A DNA stretch of 64,000 nucleotides from Micromonospora sp. BL4 (GTDB lineage Bacteria; Actinomycetota; Actinomycetes; Mycobacteriales; Micromonosporaceae), in NCBI RefSeq assembly GCF_003667505.1, contig NZ_RCVJ01000070.1:22168-86167 (forward strand), written 5' to 3'. This document shows positions 49,680 to 58,137 of the stretch, in pieces (the stretch's first letter is position 1; each line of letters begins with the position of its first letter). The position numbers were made by a program, and so were the translations under genes. Below the pieces are notes generated by a model that had not been told where the DNA came from, ran no database searches, and saw only the letters and a list, made by a program, of their open reading frames with translations.

Positions 49680-50195
49680 ATGCAGTTCGGCCGTTACTAC
49701 GAGGAGTTCGAGGTCGGCGCGGTCTACCGGCACTGGCCGGGCAAGACCGTCACCGAGTACGACGACCACCTCTTCTGCCTGCTCACCATGAACCACCACC
49801 CGCTGCACATGGACGCGCACTACGCCGAGACGGCCAGCCAGTTCAAGCGCAACGTCGTCGTGGGCAACTACATCTACTCGCTGCTGCTCGGTATGTCGGT
49901 GCCGGATGTCAGCGGCAAGGCGATCGCCAACCTGGAGGTCGAGTCGCTCCGGCATGTGGCCCCCACCTTCCACGGCGACACCATCTACGGCGAGACGACG
50001 GTGCTGGACAAGCGGGAGTCCGGATCCAAGCCCGACCGGGGCGTGGTGTCGGTGGAGACCCGGGGTTACAACCAGGACGGCACCATGGTCTGCGTCTTCC
50101 GCCGCAAGGTCATGGTCCCCAAGCGGGAGTACGCGGCCAGCGCCGCCGGAGAGGGAGTCGACCCGGAGCGGCCCAGCTTCCCCGAGCCGCGCTGA
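49680..50195 (+). CDS. MaoC-like (R)-hydratase domain protein
   Basis: A 171-residue single hot-dog domain. The hydratase-2 motif is in LLTMNHHPLHMDAHYAE (Asn, His-Pro, His and Asp), preceded by VGAVYRHWPGKTVTEYDD and followed by NVVVGNYIYSLLLGMSV; family members hydrate 2-enoyl-CoAs. It resembles M. tuberculosis Rv2499c, which is encoded between a CitE-like lyase and FadE19. Here a CitE-like lyase and an acyl-CoA dehydrogenase lie on the same strand 4-9 kb upstream, so a shared pathway is possible. The start ATG follows GGGGACCAGG. Confidence 0.88.
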   Translation: MQFGRYYEEFEVGAVYRHWPGKTVTEYDDHLFCLLTMNHHPLHMDAHYAETASQFKRNVVVGNYIYSLLLGMSVPDVSGKAIANLEVESLRHVAPTFHGDTIYGETTVLDKRESGSKPDRGVVSVETRGYNQDGTMVCVFRRKVMVPKREYAASAAGEGVDPERPSFPEPR

Positions 50196-50231
50196 ACACC
50201 GCGGCGGGTCGACCGCCGACGGCGCCGGGCT

Positions 50232-50262
50232 CCTTCCCCACCGCAGCTTCTGATGGGGAAGG
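50232..50262 (+). terminator. Hairpin terminator of the MaoC gene
   Basis: A 9-bp perfect stem CCTTCCCCA/TGGGGAAGG with a 13-nt loop, 36 nt after the stop. Confidence 0.6.
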
Positions 50263-50307
50263 GGCCCTATTCCCGTTTCGGGGCATATGCTGGCGCCGGA
50301 GGTTCCG

Positions 50308-50823
50308 ATGAGCCACTCCGTCGCCGGAGAGCCGCCCTCTGCCGGTCGCCGAGCCGCACCCTTGACCACCGCCGTCTACTCCGCCGCCGAGTGGGACCTG
50401 CTCACCAGCCTGCCCGGTCGGGTTCTCGTGGCCGCCGCCGCTCCGGGCCCCGGCCGACCGGCCCGGGGGGTCATGGCGGGCCTGGCCGGCCTGGACGCGG
50501 TGGCCGCCGGCCGGGCGTTCGACAGCGATCTGGTCCGCGCGGTGGTCGCCGCGATCTACGCCCGCCACGACGGCACCCAGCCCGCCACCGAACGCCTCAC
50601 CGACCTGGTGGACCTCCTGGCCGCCTGTCGGGCTGCGGTCCGGATCCTGCGCCGGCGCGCCGACCCCGCCGACTCGGCCGCGTACCGCCAGTGGGTGCAG
50701 TCGGTCGCGGCCCGGGTCTGCCGGGCGGTGCCCACCCCCGGCGGGCCGTCACCGAGCCTGCCGGCCAGCCCGGCCGACCGGCGCTTCCTGGACCGGCTCG
50801 GCGCCGCGCTGGGGCTGGGCTGA
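50308..50823 (+). CDS. Uncharacterised helical protein
   Basis: 171 residues, no signal, mostly alpha-helical. YSAAEWDLLTSLPGRVLVAAAAPGP and MAGLAGLDAVAAGRAFDSDLVRAVVAAIYARHDG suggest a helical bundle, and DSAAYRQWVQSVAARVCRAV lies near the end. ATG at 50308 has GGAGG 5 nt before it. It precedes a TrmH-type methyltransferase gene by 51 nt on the same strand and may be cotranscribed. I do not recognise the family. Confidence 0.65.
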   Translation: MSHSVAGEPPSAGRRAAPLTTAVYSAAEWDLLTSLPGRVLVAAAAPGPGRPARGVMAGLAGLDAVAAGRAFDSDLVRAVVAAIYARHDGTQPATERLTDLVDLLAACRAAVRILRRRADPADSAAYRQWVQSVAARVCRAVPTPGGPSPSLPASPADRRFLDRLGAALGLG

Positions 50824-50874
50824 ACCGGCGGGCAGGCCGTCGGCGGCGAGCGCCGGACGGGTCCGTACTCTCTG

Positions 50875-51504
50875 ATGACCGTGACCGACGAGCAGCTTGA
50901 GGTGGGCGTGGGCCCCTGGCCGGGGGATCTGCCGGATGACCCGCGCTACGACCCGCAGTTGCTGGCCGAGGGGGACCGGCGCAACGTGGCCGACCGCTAT
51001 CGCTACTGGCGGCACGAGGCCATCGTCGCCGATCTGGACCGGCACCGGCACGGGTTCCACGTCGCCATCGAGAACTGGCAGCACGACTTCAACATCGGCA
51101 CGGTGGTCCGCAACGCCAACGCCTTCCTCGCCGCCGAGGTGCACATCGTCGGACGGCGACGGTGGAACCGGCGCGGCGCGATGGTGACCGATCGTTACCA
51201 GCACGTCCGGCACCACGAGACGATCGAGGAGTTCGTCGGCTGGGCCGCCGGGGAGGGCCTGCCGGTGTTCGGCATCGACAACCTGCCGGGCTCGCGCCCA
51301 CTGGAGACCGGAACCCTGCCGCGGGAGTGCGTGCTGCTGTTCGGCCAGGAGGGGCCCGGTCTCTCCGAACCGGCCCGCGCGGCCTGCGACCAGCTCTACT
51401 CCATCGCCCAGTACGGCTCCACGAGGTCGATCAACGCGGGCGTGGCCAGCGGCATCGCCATGCACGCCTGGATCCGCACCCACGCCGGGCCGCCGCCGGG
51501 CTGA
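50875..51504 (+). CDS. SpoU/TrmH-family RNA 2'-O-methyltransferase
   Basis: A 209-residue trefoil-knot methyltransferase. NIGTVVRNANAFLAAEVHIVG near 71-91 is motif 1, ECVLLFGQEGPGLSE near 148-162 motif 2, and YGSTRSINAGVASGIAMHAW near 178-197 motif 3 with the SAM-binding knot. It modifies a ribose in tRNA or rRNA; the target nucleotide cannot be read from sequence. TACTCT lies just upstream, so the mRNA is nearly or fully leaderless; GTG at 50881 is an alternative start. Confidence 0.9.
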   Translation: MTVTDEQLEVGVGPWPGDLPDDPRYDPQLLAEGDRRNVADRYRYWRHEAIVADLDRHRHGFHVAIENWQHDFNIGTVVRNANAFLAAEVHIVGRRRWNRRGAMVTDRYQHVRHHETIEEFVGWAAGEGLPVFGIDNLPGSRPLETGTLPRECVLLFGQEGPGLSEPARAACDQLYSIAQYGSTRSINAGVASGIAMHAWIRTHAGPPPG

Positions 51505-51572
51505 GCACGCCCCGGGCGCCGAATCGGACGTTCCGGCTTGACGCGCCGCCGGTCCGGGGCGACGGTAAGGAT

Positions 51573-52262
51573 GTGAGTGTCGCGGTGAGTTGTCCGAGAT
51601 GCGGGGGCCCGGTACGGGCGCCGGATCTGATGCACACCGAGTCGAGGTGCCTGCACTGTGGCCCGGTGCCACCGCTGCACGTGCCCGAGCACATCGGAGC
51701 GGAGATCGTGGCGAGCGTGGTGGACCGGATCACCGCGACCGGGGATCCACCCGGCACACCGCTGTGGTGCCCGTGGCCGCTGCCGCCCGGCTGGACCCTC
51801 ACCGGCGTCGCGTACGCCGGGGACGACCGGACCGGAGTGCGGGCGACAGCGGTGGCCTGCGCGGGCCCGGCGCCGCTCGGAGGCGGCCCGGCCGACCTGG
51901 TCTTCGTGGCCGAGGAGCCGGGCGTCGGCCTGGGCACCCGGCTGGCGGGGCTGGCCGGCCCGGACCCGGGACCGGAGCTGGCCGACGCGTTGACCGACCC
52001 TGGGCCGGGCCACCCCGAGCACGTCGGGCAGGCCAGGATCCGGGTCGGCGGGCACCCTACTCCACTGTGGTTGGTGAATTCACCGACGGATCGAAGCGCG
52101 TACGCCGGCGAGGCTCGGGGAATGTGGCTGCATGCGATAGCCTGGCCGGCGAGTGCGGGACACCTGCTCGCGGAAGATGTCGTGCTACACGACCTGACCG
52201 AGTGGACTCCGCCCGAGCTCGTGTACGGCGCACCGTCCCCGTACCTACCCGGGAGGGCTTGA
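51573..52262 (+). CDS. DUF6758-like protein with N-terminal zinc ribbon
   Basis: 229 residues. Two CXXC pairs (SCPRCGG and RCLHCG) make a zinc ribbon in the first 30 residues. The rest has strands around PLWCPWPLPPGWTLTGVAYAGDDRTGVRATAVACAG and PTPLWLVNSPTDRSAYAGEARGMWLHAIAWPASAGHLLAED. This matches a widespread actinobacterial family without known function (annotated DUF6758). GTG start; a second GTG 12 nt later is possible. It stands between the methyltransferase and the small membrane protein. Confidence 0.75.
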   Translation: MSVAVSCPRCGGPVRAPDLMHTESRCLHCGPVPPLHVPEHIGAEIVASVVDRITATGDPPGTPLWCPWPLPPGWTLTGVAYAGDDRTGVRATAVACAGPAPLGGGPADLVFVAEEPGVGLGTRLAGLAGPDPGPELADALTDPGPGHPEHVGQARIRVGGHPTPLWLVNSPTDRSAYAGEARGMWLHAIAWPASAGHLLAEDVVLHDLTEWTPPELVYGAPSPYLPGRA

Positions 52263-52378
52263 CACCTCTCCCGGATTGACGGAGAACGGTCGCAGATATT
52301 CACTGTACGACACCACACTGATACTCTGGGTGCCGCTGCGGTAATGGGACCCGGCGCCGCGCGAGAGGATGGCCCGCC

Positions 52379-52537
52379 ATGGTCAAGAAGGTCCTCACCT
52401 GGGCCGGAATCGCATTCTTGATCTTCTTCGTCGCCTACCGGCCAAACTCCGCGGCGGATGTGTTCAAGTCGCTCGGCGGCGGGATCGTCGACATCGCCCA
52501 GGGGTTCGGCGACTTCTTCACCAGCCTCGTCGCCTAA
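52379..52537 (+). CDS. Small membrane protein (52 residues) preceding PH-domain gene
   Basis: Reads MVKKVLTWAGIAFLIFFVAY, then a short polar part ending FGDFFTSLVA. One membrane helix near residues 5-20 and an amphipathic C-terminus. GAGAGGAT stands 8 nt before the ATG, and codon use matches neighbours. Seven nucleotides separate it from the PH-domain gene, so they are cotranscribed; such small proteins are common next to bPH2 genes in actinobacteria. The function is unknown. Confidence 0.82.
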   Translation: MVKKVLTWAGIAFLIFFVAYRPNSAADVFKSLGGGIVDIAQGFGDFFTSLVA

Positions 52538-52544
52538 CCGTTCA

Positions 52545-53420
52545 ATGGGCAGCCCCTCCGGTCCACCCTTCGACCCGGACGACCCCGACCGGGAGCGCCG
52601 CGAGCGCGACACCGAGCCGATCCCACGGATCGGGCCCGATGACGGCCCGGGCTATGGCGCCGGCCCCGGCCTGTCCGACGGTCCGTCCCTATCGGACGAC
52701 GTCGGCTACGGCGACGGGCCGGGCTACGCCGGTGAGGGTCGTTCCGGTCGGGCCTGGATCCGTGATCCGGAGGCCGGCTACCAGCCGCCGCAGATCTCCG
52801 AGGACGAGCTGGCCGGGTTGCGCGCCGACGCGACCGGCGCGCCCCCCCGGCGCGTGCTGCCACTGGAGGACGAGCCCAGCTCGCTGGTCGCCCGCTACCT
52901 CTTCCCCACGGAGCGCTACCGGGGTGAGTGGAAGCGGCACTGGATCCACCTCACCACCCCGCTGCTGGTCGGCATCGCGGCGACCTTCGTGCTCGGCTAT
53001 CTCTCCGGCTTCCTCGCCGGTCAGAACGTCGGCGCGCTGACCACCGTCGCCGTGCTGCTCTGGTTCGCGGTCATGGGCTGGGTGGCGTGGAAGGTCGCCG
53101 ACTGGTGGTACGACCGGTTCATCCTGACCAACAAGCGGGTCATGGTCGTCAACGGCATCATCACCCGCCGGGTGGCCATGATGCCGCTGGTGCGGGTCAC
53201 CGACATGAAATACGAGCAGACGCCCAGCGGCCGGGCGCTCAACTACGGCACCTTCGTGCTGGAGTCCGCCGGCCAGGAGCAGGCGCTGCGCGAGATCAAG
53301 AACCTGCCCAATCCGAACGAGCTCTACCTGCGAGTGGTCGAAGAGATGTACGAGCCGCAGGCGGTCGAGGCCCGGCTGGGCAAGGAAGCCGACGAGGCCA
53401 AGGCCGACGACGGGGCGTGA
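52545..53420 (+). CDS. Bacterial PH-domain (bPH2/YdbS-like) membrane protein
   Basis: 291 residues. An acidic, Gly-rich cytoplasmic tail of about 120 residues (GDGPGYAGEG-type units) is followed by two membrane helices (TTPLLVGIAATFVLGYLSGFLAG and ALTTVAVLLWFAVMGWVAWKVADWWY) and a bPH2 domain (DRFILTNKRVMVVNGIITRRVAMMPLVRVTDMKYEQTPSGRALNYGTFVLESAGQEQALREIKNLPNP). Start ATG is 7 nt after the small membrane-protein gene. These proteins are thought to scaffold envelope processes; no precise role is known. Confidence 0.9.
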   Translation: MGSPSGPPFDPDDPDRERRERDTEPIPRIGPDDGPGYGAGPGLSDGPSLSDDVGYGDGPGYAGEGRSGRAWIRDPEAGYQPPQISEDELAGLRADATGAPPRRVLPLEDEPSSLVARYLFPTERYRGEWKRHWIHLTTPLLVGIAATFVLGYLSGFLAGQNVGALTTVAVLLWFAVMGWVAWKVADWWYDRFILTNKRVMVVNGIITRRVAMMPLVRVTDMKYEQTPSGRALNYGTFVLESAGQEQALREIKNLPNPNELYLRVVEEMYEPQAVEARLGKEADEAKADDGA

Positions 53421-53523
53421 AAGTTTTCGTCCGAACATCGGACCAAGTGCGCACCTTTCGTCATGGACCAGACGGCCTCTGACGTGGCACTCTGCCAGGA
53501 CGGCTGGGGTGCGGAGGTGTGCG

Positions 53524-54300
53524 GTGGCGAGCAGGGACCCATTGGAGGAGGAGTTCCGCGAATTCGTCGCGGCCCGCTCCGCCGCCCTGCTGCGTACCGC
53601 GTATCTGCTCGCCGGCGACTGGGCCACGGCCGAGGACCTGCTCCAGACGGCGCTGACCAAGACCTATCTGGCGTGGAAGCGGCTCGGGGGGATCGAGGCG
53701 GTCGAGCCGTACGCGCGGCGCGTGATGGTCAACACGTCGACGAGCTGGTGGCGGCGACGCTGGCACGGTGAGCGCCCCACCGAGGTGCTGCCCGAGCGTG
53801 CCGGTGTCGACGAGATCGAACAGCAGCTGGACCGCGACCTGCTGTGGCGGCACCTCAGGGAGCTGCCCAACCGGCAGCGGGCGGTCCTGGTGCTGCGCTA
53901 CTACGAGGACATGTCGGAGGCGCAGACCGCCGCGATGCTGAACATCTCCCCGGGCACCGTGAAGAGCCAGACCTCCCGGGCACTGTCCACGCTGCGCCAG
54001 CGGATGGGCGCGGCGGCACCGGAGCTGGCCGTCGGGGCCACCGGCGGCCGGACCGCGGCTGCCGGTGGAGCCCGGAGCGGCGGCGCGGGCACCGCGCGTG
54101 CCGGCGGCGCGGCCACCCCGGCCGGGCAGGGCAGGGCCAACGGCCGTGCGGCGCCCGGCCAACCCCGGACGACGACCGGCCCGACACTGCCGCGCCCGGC
54201 CGCGCCCCGCCCGGCCGAGCTGCCGGCCGAGCTGCCGGTCGAGCTGCCCGTCGAGCCGGCGGCGGTGCCCGTCGGCACGGGCACCGGAGAGCAGCGGTGA
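53524..54300 (+). CDS. SigE-family ECF sigma factor
   Basis: 258 residues. Sigma-2 region at about 13-75 (ARSAALLRTAYLLAGDWATAEDLLQTALTKTYLAWKRL) and sigma-4 at about 112-160 (LPNRQRAVLVLRYYEDMSEAQTAAMLNISPGTVKSQTSRALSTLRQRM). The last 90 residues are a low-complexity Ala/Gly/Pro tail, absent from typical ECF factors. GTG at 53524 has GGAGG 6 nt before it. It overlaps the next gene by 4 nt (GTGA), which encodes a membrane protein that could hold it as an anti-sigma factor. An inverted repeat, GTCCGA-aca-TCGGAC, lies 80 bp upstream. Confidence 0.92.
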   Translation: MASRDPLEEEFREFVAARSAALLRTAYLLAGDWATAEDLLQTALTKTYLAWKRLGGIEAVEPYARRVMVNTSTSWWRRRWHGERPTEVLPERAGVDEIEQQLDRDLLWRHLRELPNRQRAVLVLRYYEDMSEAQTAAMLNISPGTVKSQTSRALSTLRQRMGAAAPELAVGATGGRTAAAGGARSGGAGTARAGGAATPAGQGRANGRAAPGQPRTTTGPTLPRPAAPRPAELPAELPVELPVEPAAVPVGTGTGEQR

Positions 54301-55553
54301 AAGCATTCCCGAGCCGGTCAGGCAACCTGACGGGCCGCCCGGCGCGTCCCTACCACGTGCGACCTGACGACCTGGATGATGCGGTGCGGGAGACCCTCTC
54401 GCACCAGGTCGCCGTCGCACGCCCACTGAGCGCCGACCCGGCCGGCCAGGCCATCCGCCGGGCGAACCGGATCCGGCGCCGTCGCACCGCCGGTGGCCTC
54501 GCCCTCGCGGCTGTCGCCACCGTGCTGGTCAGCACCGGCATGGCCCAGCTCGGTGACGGCTCCGGCGGGCAGGGCACACCCATCGTCGTGATCGGTGACC
54601 CGAACCCGTCGGCCCGACCGATTCCCTCGGCCACCGCTGCGCCGGCGCCTCCGCCCGGGACGTCCGTCGACCTGCTCGTCAACGGGACGCTGGTCAGCGC
54701 GCAGGGTGCGCGGCTGGAGCTGCCCGGCGTCGGGCCGGCCGAGGCCGCCCACCTGCTGCCCGGCGGCGCCGGTTGGTTGGTGGTCGGAGCGCCGACCGCC
54801 GCCGGCCGTTCCCTCTGGGTGGCGCAGCGCGACGGGCTGGTGCAGGTGCTGCTGGCCGGGGCGGGCGCGATCGTCGTGGCACCCGACGGCCGCCAGGTCG
54901 CCTGGCGCGACGGCACCGGCCTACTGGTGGCGGGGGTGGTCGGCACCCAGCTCATCGGGCCGGTGCGTACGGCCCTGCCCGCCGACGCGGAACCGGTCCG
55001 GTTCGTCGGCGACAGCGTGCTGGTCCGGCTCGACCCGGACCGCGCGGGCCACGCCCTCTGGCGGCCGGGCGCCGAACTGACCGTGGGAGCCGACCGGAGC
55101 ACCCTGAGCGTCTACGGCCCGCTGCCCGACGGACGGCTGGTCGGCCAGGTCGCCGCCGGCGACACCGACGGGACCTGCCTGGCCGTCCTGGACCCGAAGC
55201 GTGACCTGAAGCGGCTCAGCACCGGTTGCGGCCCGCAGCTGAGCCAGGACGGAGTCGGCGGTATCTCCACGGACGGCCGGTGGCTGCTGGTGAACGGGCG
55301 GGTCGGCAAGGCGGACCGGGCACTGCTGGTCGACCTGCGCCAGCTCGGACCGGACCTGACCGTCGTGCCGGCCGGGCCGCCCGCGACCGGCGCGATCGCC
55401 TGGAAGACCGACTCGGACGCCACCTACGTCGACGGCGCCGGCCAGTTGGTCCGGGTCGAGGTCGGACGGGTACGGGCCGGAAAGCAGGCCCAGGCGGTCC
55501 CGGTGCCCGGCGTGCAGCAGGGGAACCGGCCGGTCGTGGTGACGGGCTCCTGA
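54297..55553 (+). CDS. Membrane-anchored partner of the sigma factor, beta-propeller-like
   Basis: 418 residues. The N-terminal cytoplasmic segment (about 60 residues, DDLDDAVRETLSHQ) is followed by RRANRIRRRR and one membrane helix (TAGGLALAAVATVLVSTGMAQ), then a Pro-rich linker and an exported region with repeated strand units such as GAGWLVVGAPTAAGRSLWVAQRDG, APDGRQVAWRDGTGLLVAG and STDGRWLLVNGRVGKADRALLVDL that look like a beta-propeller sensor. GTG start overlaps the sigma gene stop. Its coupling suggests a regulator of that sigma factor, although no zinc-finger or other known anti-sigma motif is visible. Confidence 0.75.
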   Translation: MKAFPSRSGNLTGRPARPYHVRPDDLDDAVRETLSHQVAVARPLSADPAGQAIRRANRIRRRRTAGGLALAAVATVLVSTGMAQLGDGSGGQGTPIVVIGDPNPSARPIPSATAAPAPPPGTSVDLLVNGTLVSAQGARLELPGVGPAEAAHLLPGGAGWLVVGAPTAAGRSLWVAQRDGLVQVLLAGAGAIVVAPDGRQVAWRDGTGLLVAGVVGTQLIGPVRTALPADAEPVRFVGDSVLVRLDPDRAGHALWRPGAELTVGADRSTLSVYGPLPDGRLVGQVAAGDTDGTCLAVLDPKRDLKRLSTGCGPQLSQDGVGGISTDGRWLLVNGRVGKADRALLVDLRQLGPDLTVVPAGPPATGAIAWKTDSDATYVDGAGQLVRVEVGRVRAGKQAQAVPVPGVQQGNRPVVVTGS

Positions 55554-55624
55554 CCGCCTGCACCCGTTGTGAGCGGGCAGGCCTCGACAGAACGGGGCCG
55601 GATGGCGCTGGGTAGCGTCGGCTG

Positions 55625-56497
55625 ATGACCTCGCGTACCGGCCCCGCTCCGCGCATCGACCTGCACGCCCACTCGACGGCCAGCGACGGCACGCTGAGCC
55701 CGGGCGAACTGGTCCGCGCCGCCTCCCGGGCGGGGCTGGACGTGCTGGCCATCACCGACCACGACACCACCGCCGGTTGGGCGCCGGCCGTGCGAGCGCT
55801 ACCGCCCGGGCTGCGCCTGGTCCGGGGCGCGGAGCTGTCCTGCCGGTGGTCGGGCGCACAGCCGGCGGTGCCGCTGCACCTGCTGGCGTACCTGTTCGAC
55901 CCGGACCACCCGGAGCTGGCCGCCGAGCTGGCCCGGGTGCGGGCCGCCCGCGAGGAGCGGGGCGAACGCATCGTCGCGCTGCTGCGCGCCGACGGCGTCG
56001 ACGTGAGCTGGCCGGACATTCTGACCGGCGCGGGCGGCGGCACGGTGGGCCGGCCGCACATCGCGCAGGCGCTGATCCGGGCGGGCCTGGTCGGCAGCAC
56101 CGGGGAGGCGTTCGGCCCGGACTGGCTGGGCGAAAAGTACCGGCTGCCCAAGGAGGACATCGACGTGTTCCGGGCGATCGGGCTGGTCCGGGCGGCCGGC
56201 GGGGTACCGGTCTTCGCCCATCCACGCGCCACCCGACGCGGCCGGGTGGTGCCCGACGAGCTGATCGCCGAGCTGGCCGCCGCCGGGCTGGCCGGGCTGG
56301 AGGCCGACCACGAGGACCACAGCCCGACCGAGCGGGCGCACGTACGGGGGCTCGCCGCCGAGCTGGGCCTGCTGGTCACCGGCTCCTCGGACTTCCACGG
56401 CACGCACAAGACCGTCCAGCTCGGCGCGTTCAGCACCAGTGCCGAGGCGTACGAGCGGATCGTCGCCGCGGGGGTGACCGAGGTCGCTTCGGGCTGA
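55625..56497 (+). CDS. PHP-domain metal-dependent phosphoesterase (RNase AM/YciV-like)
   Basis: 290 residues. The PHP motifs are IDLHAHSTASDG (His14, His16, Asp21), AITDHDTT, GAELSC, HLLAYLFD, VFAHPRA and GSSDFHGTHK, which together bind three metals. The family removes the 3' phosphate from 3',5'-nucleoside bisphosphates and trims RNA 5' ends in E. coli. TAGCGT lies 6 nt before the ATG (leaderless). Followed on the same strand by marC. Confidence 0.9.
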   Translation: MTSRTGPAPRIDLHAHSTASDGTLSPGELVRAASRAGLDVLAITDHDTTAGWAPAVRALPPGLRLVRGAELSCRWSGAQPAVPLHLLAYLFDPDHPELAAELARVRAAREERGERIVALLRADGVDVSWPDILTGAGGGTVGRPHIAQALIRAGLVGSTGEAFGPDWLGEKYRLPKEDIDVFRAIGLVRAAGGVPVFAHPRATRRGRVVPDELIAELAAAGLAGLEADHEDHSPTERAHVRGLAAELGLLVTGSSDFHGTHKTVQLGAFSTSAEAYERIVAAGVTEVASG

Positions 56498-56537
56498 TCC
56501 GGGTCGCGGCCCATATCGGCGCGGCTAGGTTGATCAC

Positions 56538-57152
56538 GTGGATCTGAAGCTGTTCGGCGAGGTTTTCGTGACCCTGCTGGTGATCACCGACCCGCCGGGC
56601 ATGATGCCGATCTTCCTCGCGCTGACCGGCCCGCTGCCCGCCCGCGACCGCAACCGGGCGGCCTGGCAGGCGGTCGCGCTGGCGCTCGGCGTGATCGTGA
56701 TCTTCGCGGTTGCCGGGCAGACCCTGCTCGACTACCTGCACGTGGACCTGCCCGCCCTGCAGGCCGCCGGCGGCCTGCTGCTGGTGCTGGTAGCCCTGGA
56801 ACTGCTGACCGGCAAGGCCGACGACCCCAGCCAGCAGGTCACCTCGAACATCGCCCTGGTGCCCCTGGGCACCCCGCTGCTGGCCGGTCCCGGCGCCATC
56901 GTCGCCACCATGCTCTTCGTCCAGCAGGCCGACGGGCTGGGCGACTTCACCGCCATCGCCGCGGCGATCCTCGCCGTGATGGTCGCGGTCTGGATCGTGC
57001 TGCGTTTCTCCGGCGGCATCGTGAAGATCCTGCGACCCGGCGGGATCGAGGTGCTGACCCGGATCGCCGGCCTGCTGCTGGCCGCCATCGCCGTGCAGCT
57101 CATCGCGGACGCGGTGGCCGCCTTCGTCACGCAGTACGTGAACATGACCTGA
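56538..57152 (+). CDS. MarC-family integral membrane protein
   Basis: 204 residues with six predicted membrane helices; LFGEVFVTLLVITDPPGMMPIFLALT opens the family, and NIALVPLGTPLLAGPGAIVATMLFV is the central signature. The name comes from the E. coli multiple-antibiotic-resistance locus, but MarC has no proven role in resistance; it may be a transporter. TAGGTT ends 6 nt before the GTG (leaderless). Confidence 0.93.
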   Translation: MDLKLFGEVFVTLLVITDPPGMMPIFLALTGPLPARDRNRAAWQAVALALGVIVIFAVAGQTLLDYLHVDLPALQAAGGLLLVLVALELLTGKADDPSQQVTSNIALVPLGTPLLAGPGAIVATMLFVQQADGLGDFTAIAAAILAVMVAVWIVLRFSGGIVKILRPGGIEVLTRIAGLLLAAIAVQLIADAVAAFVTQYVNMT

Positions 57153-57197
57153 CCCGGCTCCCCCGTGCTGTCGGGGGTGGGTGGCAGGATCGCAGGC

Positions 57198-58118
57198 GTG
57201 CGACGATCCTCCTCAGCCGGACGACCGGCCGCCGGCGGCCGGGCCCCTCAGCAGCGCGCCGGTGGCGCCGAGCAACTCGGCTTCGAGGGCATGCCGGAGC
57301 GGCTGTTCGTCTGCACCCCGAGCAAGCTCGGCGCGTACGCGGACTGCCCGCGCCGCTACCGCTACTCCTACGTCGACCGGCCGGCCCCGCCGAAGGGCCC
57401 GCCGTGGGCGCACAACTCGCTCGGCGCCAGCGTCCACAACGCCCTGAAGAACTGGTATGCGCTGCCCGCCGACCGGCGCCGCCCCGAGACGCTGGCCACC
57501 CTGCTCAAGGGCACCTGGGTCCGCGAGGGCTACCGCGACGACGAGCAGGAGCGGGCCGCCTACCGGCGGGCGTTGGGCTGGCTGGAGGCGTACGTGGAGA
57601 CGCTGGAGCCGGAGGCCGACCCGCTCGGCGTGGAGCGGGTGGTGGCGGTCAAGACCGCCGTGCTGGCCTTCAACGGGCGGACCGACCGGATCGACTCCCG
57701 TCCTGGGCCGGACGGTCCGGAGCTGGTCATCGTGGACTACAAGACCGGCCGCACCGGGCTGGACACCGACGACGCCCGGGGCTCGCAGGCGCTGGCGCTC
57801 TACGCGTACGCGGCGGAGCGCGTGTTCCGCCGCCCGTGCCGGCGGGTCGAGCTGCACCACCTGCCGACCGGCACGGTCGCGGGCCACGACCACAGCGTCG
57901 AGTCGCTGGCCCGCCAGTTGACCCGCGCCGAGGAGACGGCCCGCGACATCATGGCCGCCGAGCGGACGGTCGCCGACGGCGGCGACGCGGACGAGGCGTT
58001 CCCCGTGGCGCCCGGCCCGCGTTGCGGCTGGTGCGACTACCGGCGGCACTGCCCGACCGGCGCGCAGACGCCGGGCAAGGAGCCGTGGGCCGCCGTGGAC
58101 CGGCCCACCGAGGGCTGA
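57198..58118 (+). CDS. RecB-family PD-(D/E)XK nuclease, stand-alone, probably Fe-S
   Basis: 306 residues. TPSKLGAYADCPRRYRYSY (Cys50) begins the fold, and AFNGRTDRIDSRP with LVIVDYKTGRTG hold the catalytic Asp-Xn-Asp-X-Lys. A C-terminal cluster RCGWCDYRRHCPTG adds three cysteines, so the four together could hold a [4Fe-4S] cluster as in AddB or Cas4. There is no helicase domain or partner gene; free-standing members of this family are common in actinobacteria and lack an assigned role. GTG at 57198 lies 7 nt after CAGGAT. Confidence 0.88.
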   Translation: MRRSSSAGRPAAGGRAPQQRAGGAEQLGFEGMPERLFVCTPSKLGAYADCPRRYRYSYVDRPAPPKGPPWAHNSLGASVHNALKNWYALPADRRRPETLATLLKGTWVREGYRDDEQERAAYRRALGWLEAYVETLEPEADPLGVERVVAVKTAVLAFNGRTDRIDSRPGPDGPELVIVDYKTGRTGLDTDDARGSQALALYAYAAERVFRRPCRRVELHHLPTGTVAGHDHSVESLARQLTRAEETARDIMAAERTVADGGDADEAFPVAPGPRCGWCDYRRHCPTGAQTPGKEPWAAVDRPTEG

Positions 58119-58137
58119 CGCCGCTGGCGGGGCCGGG

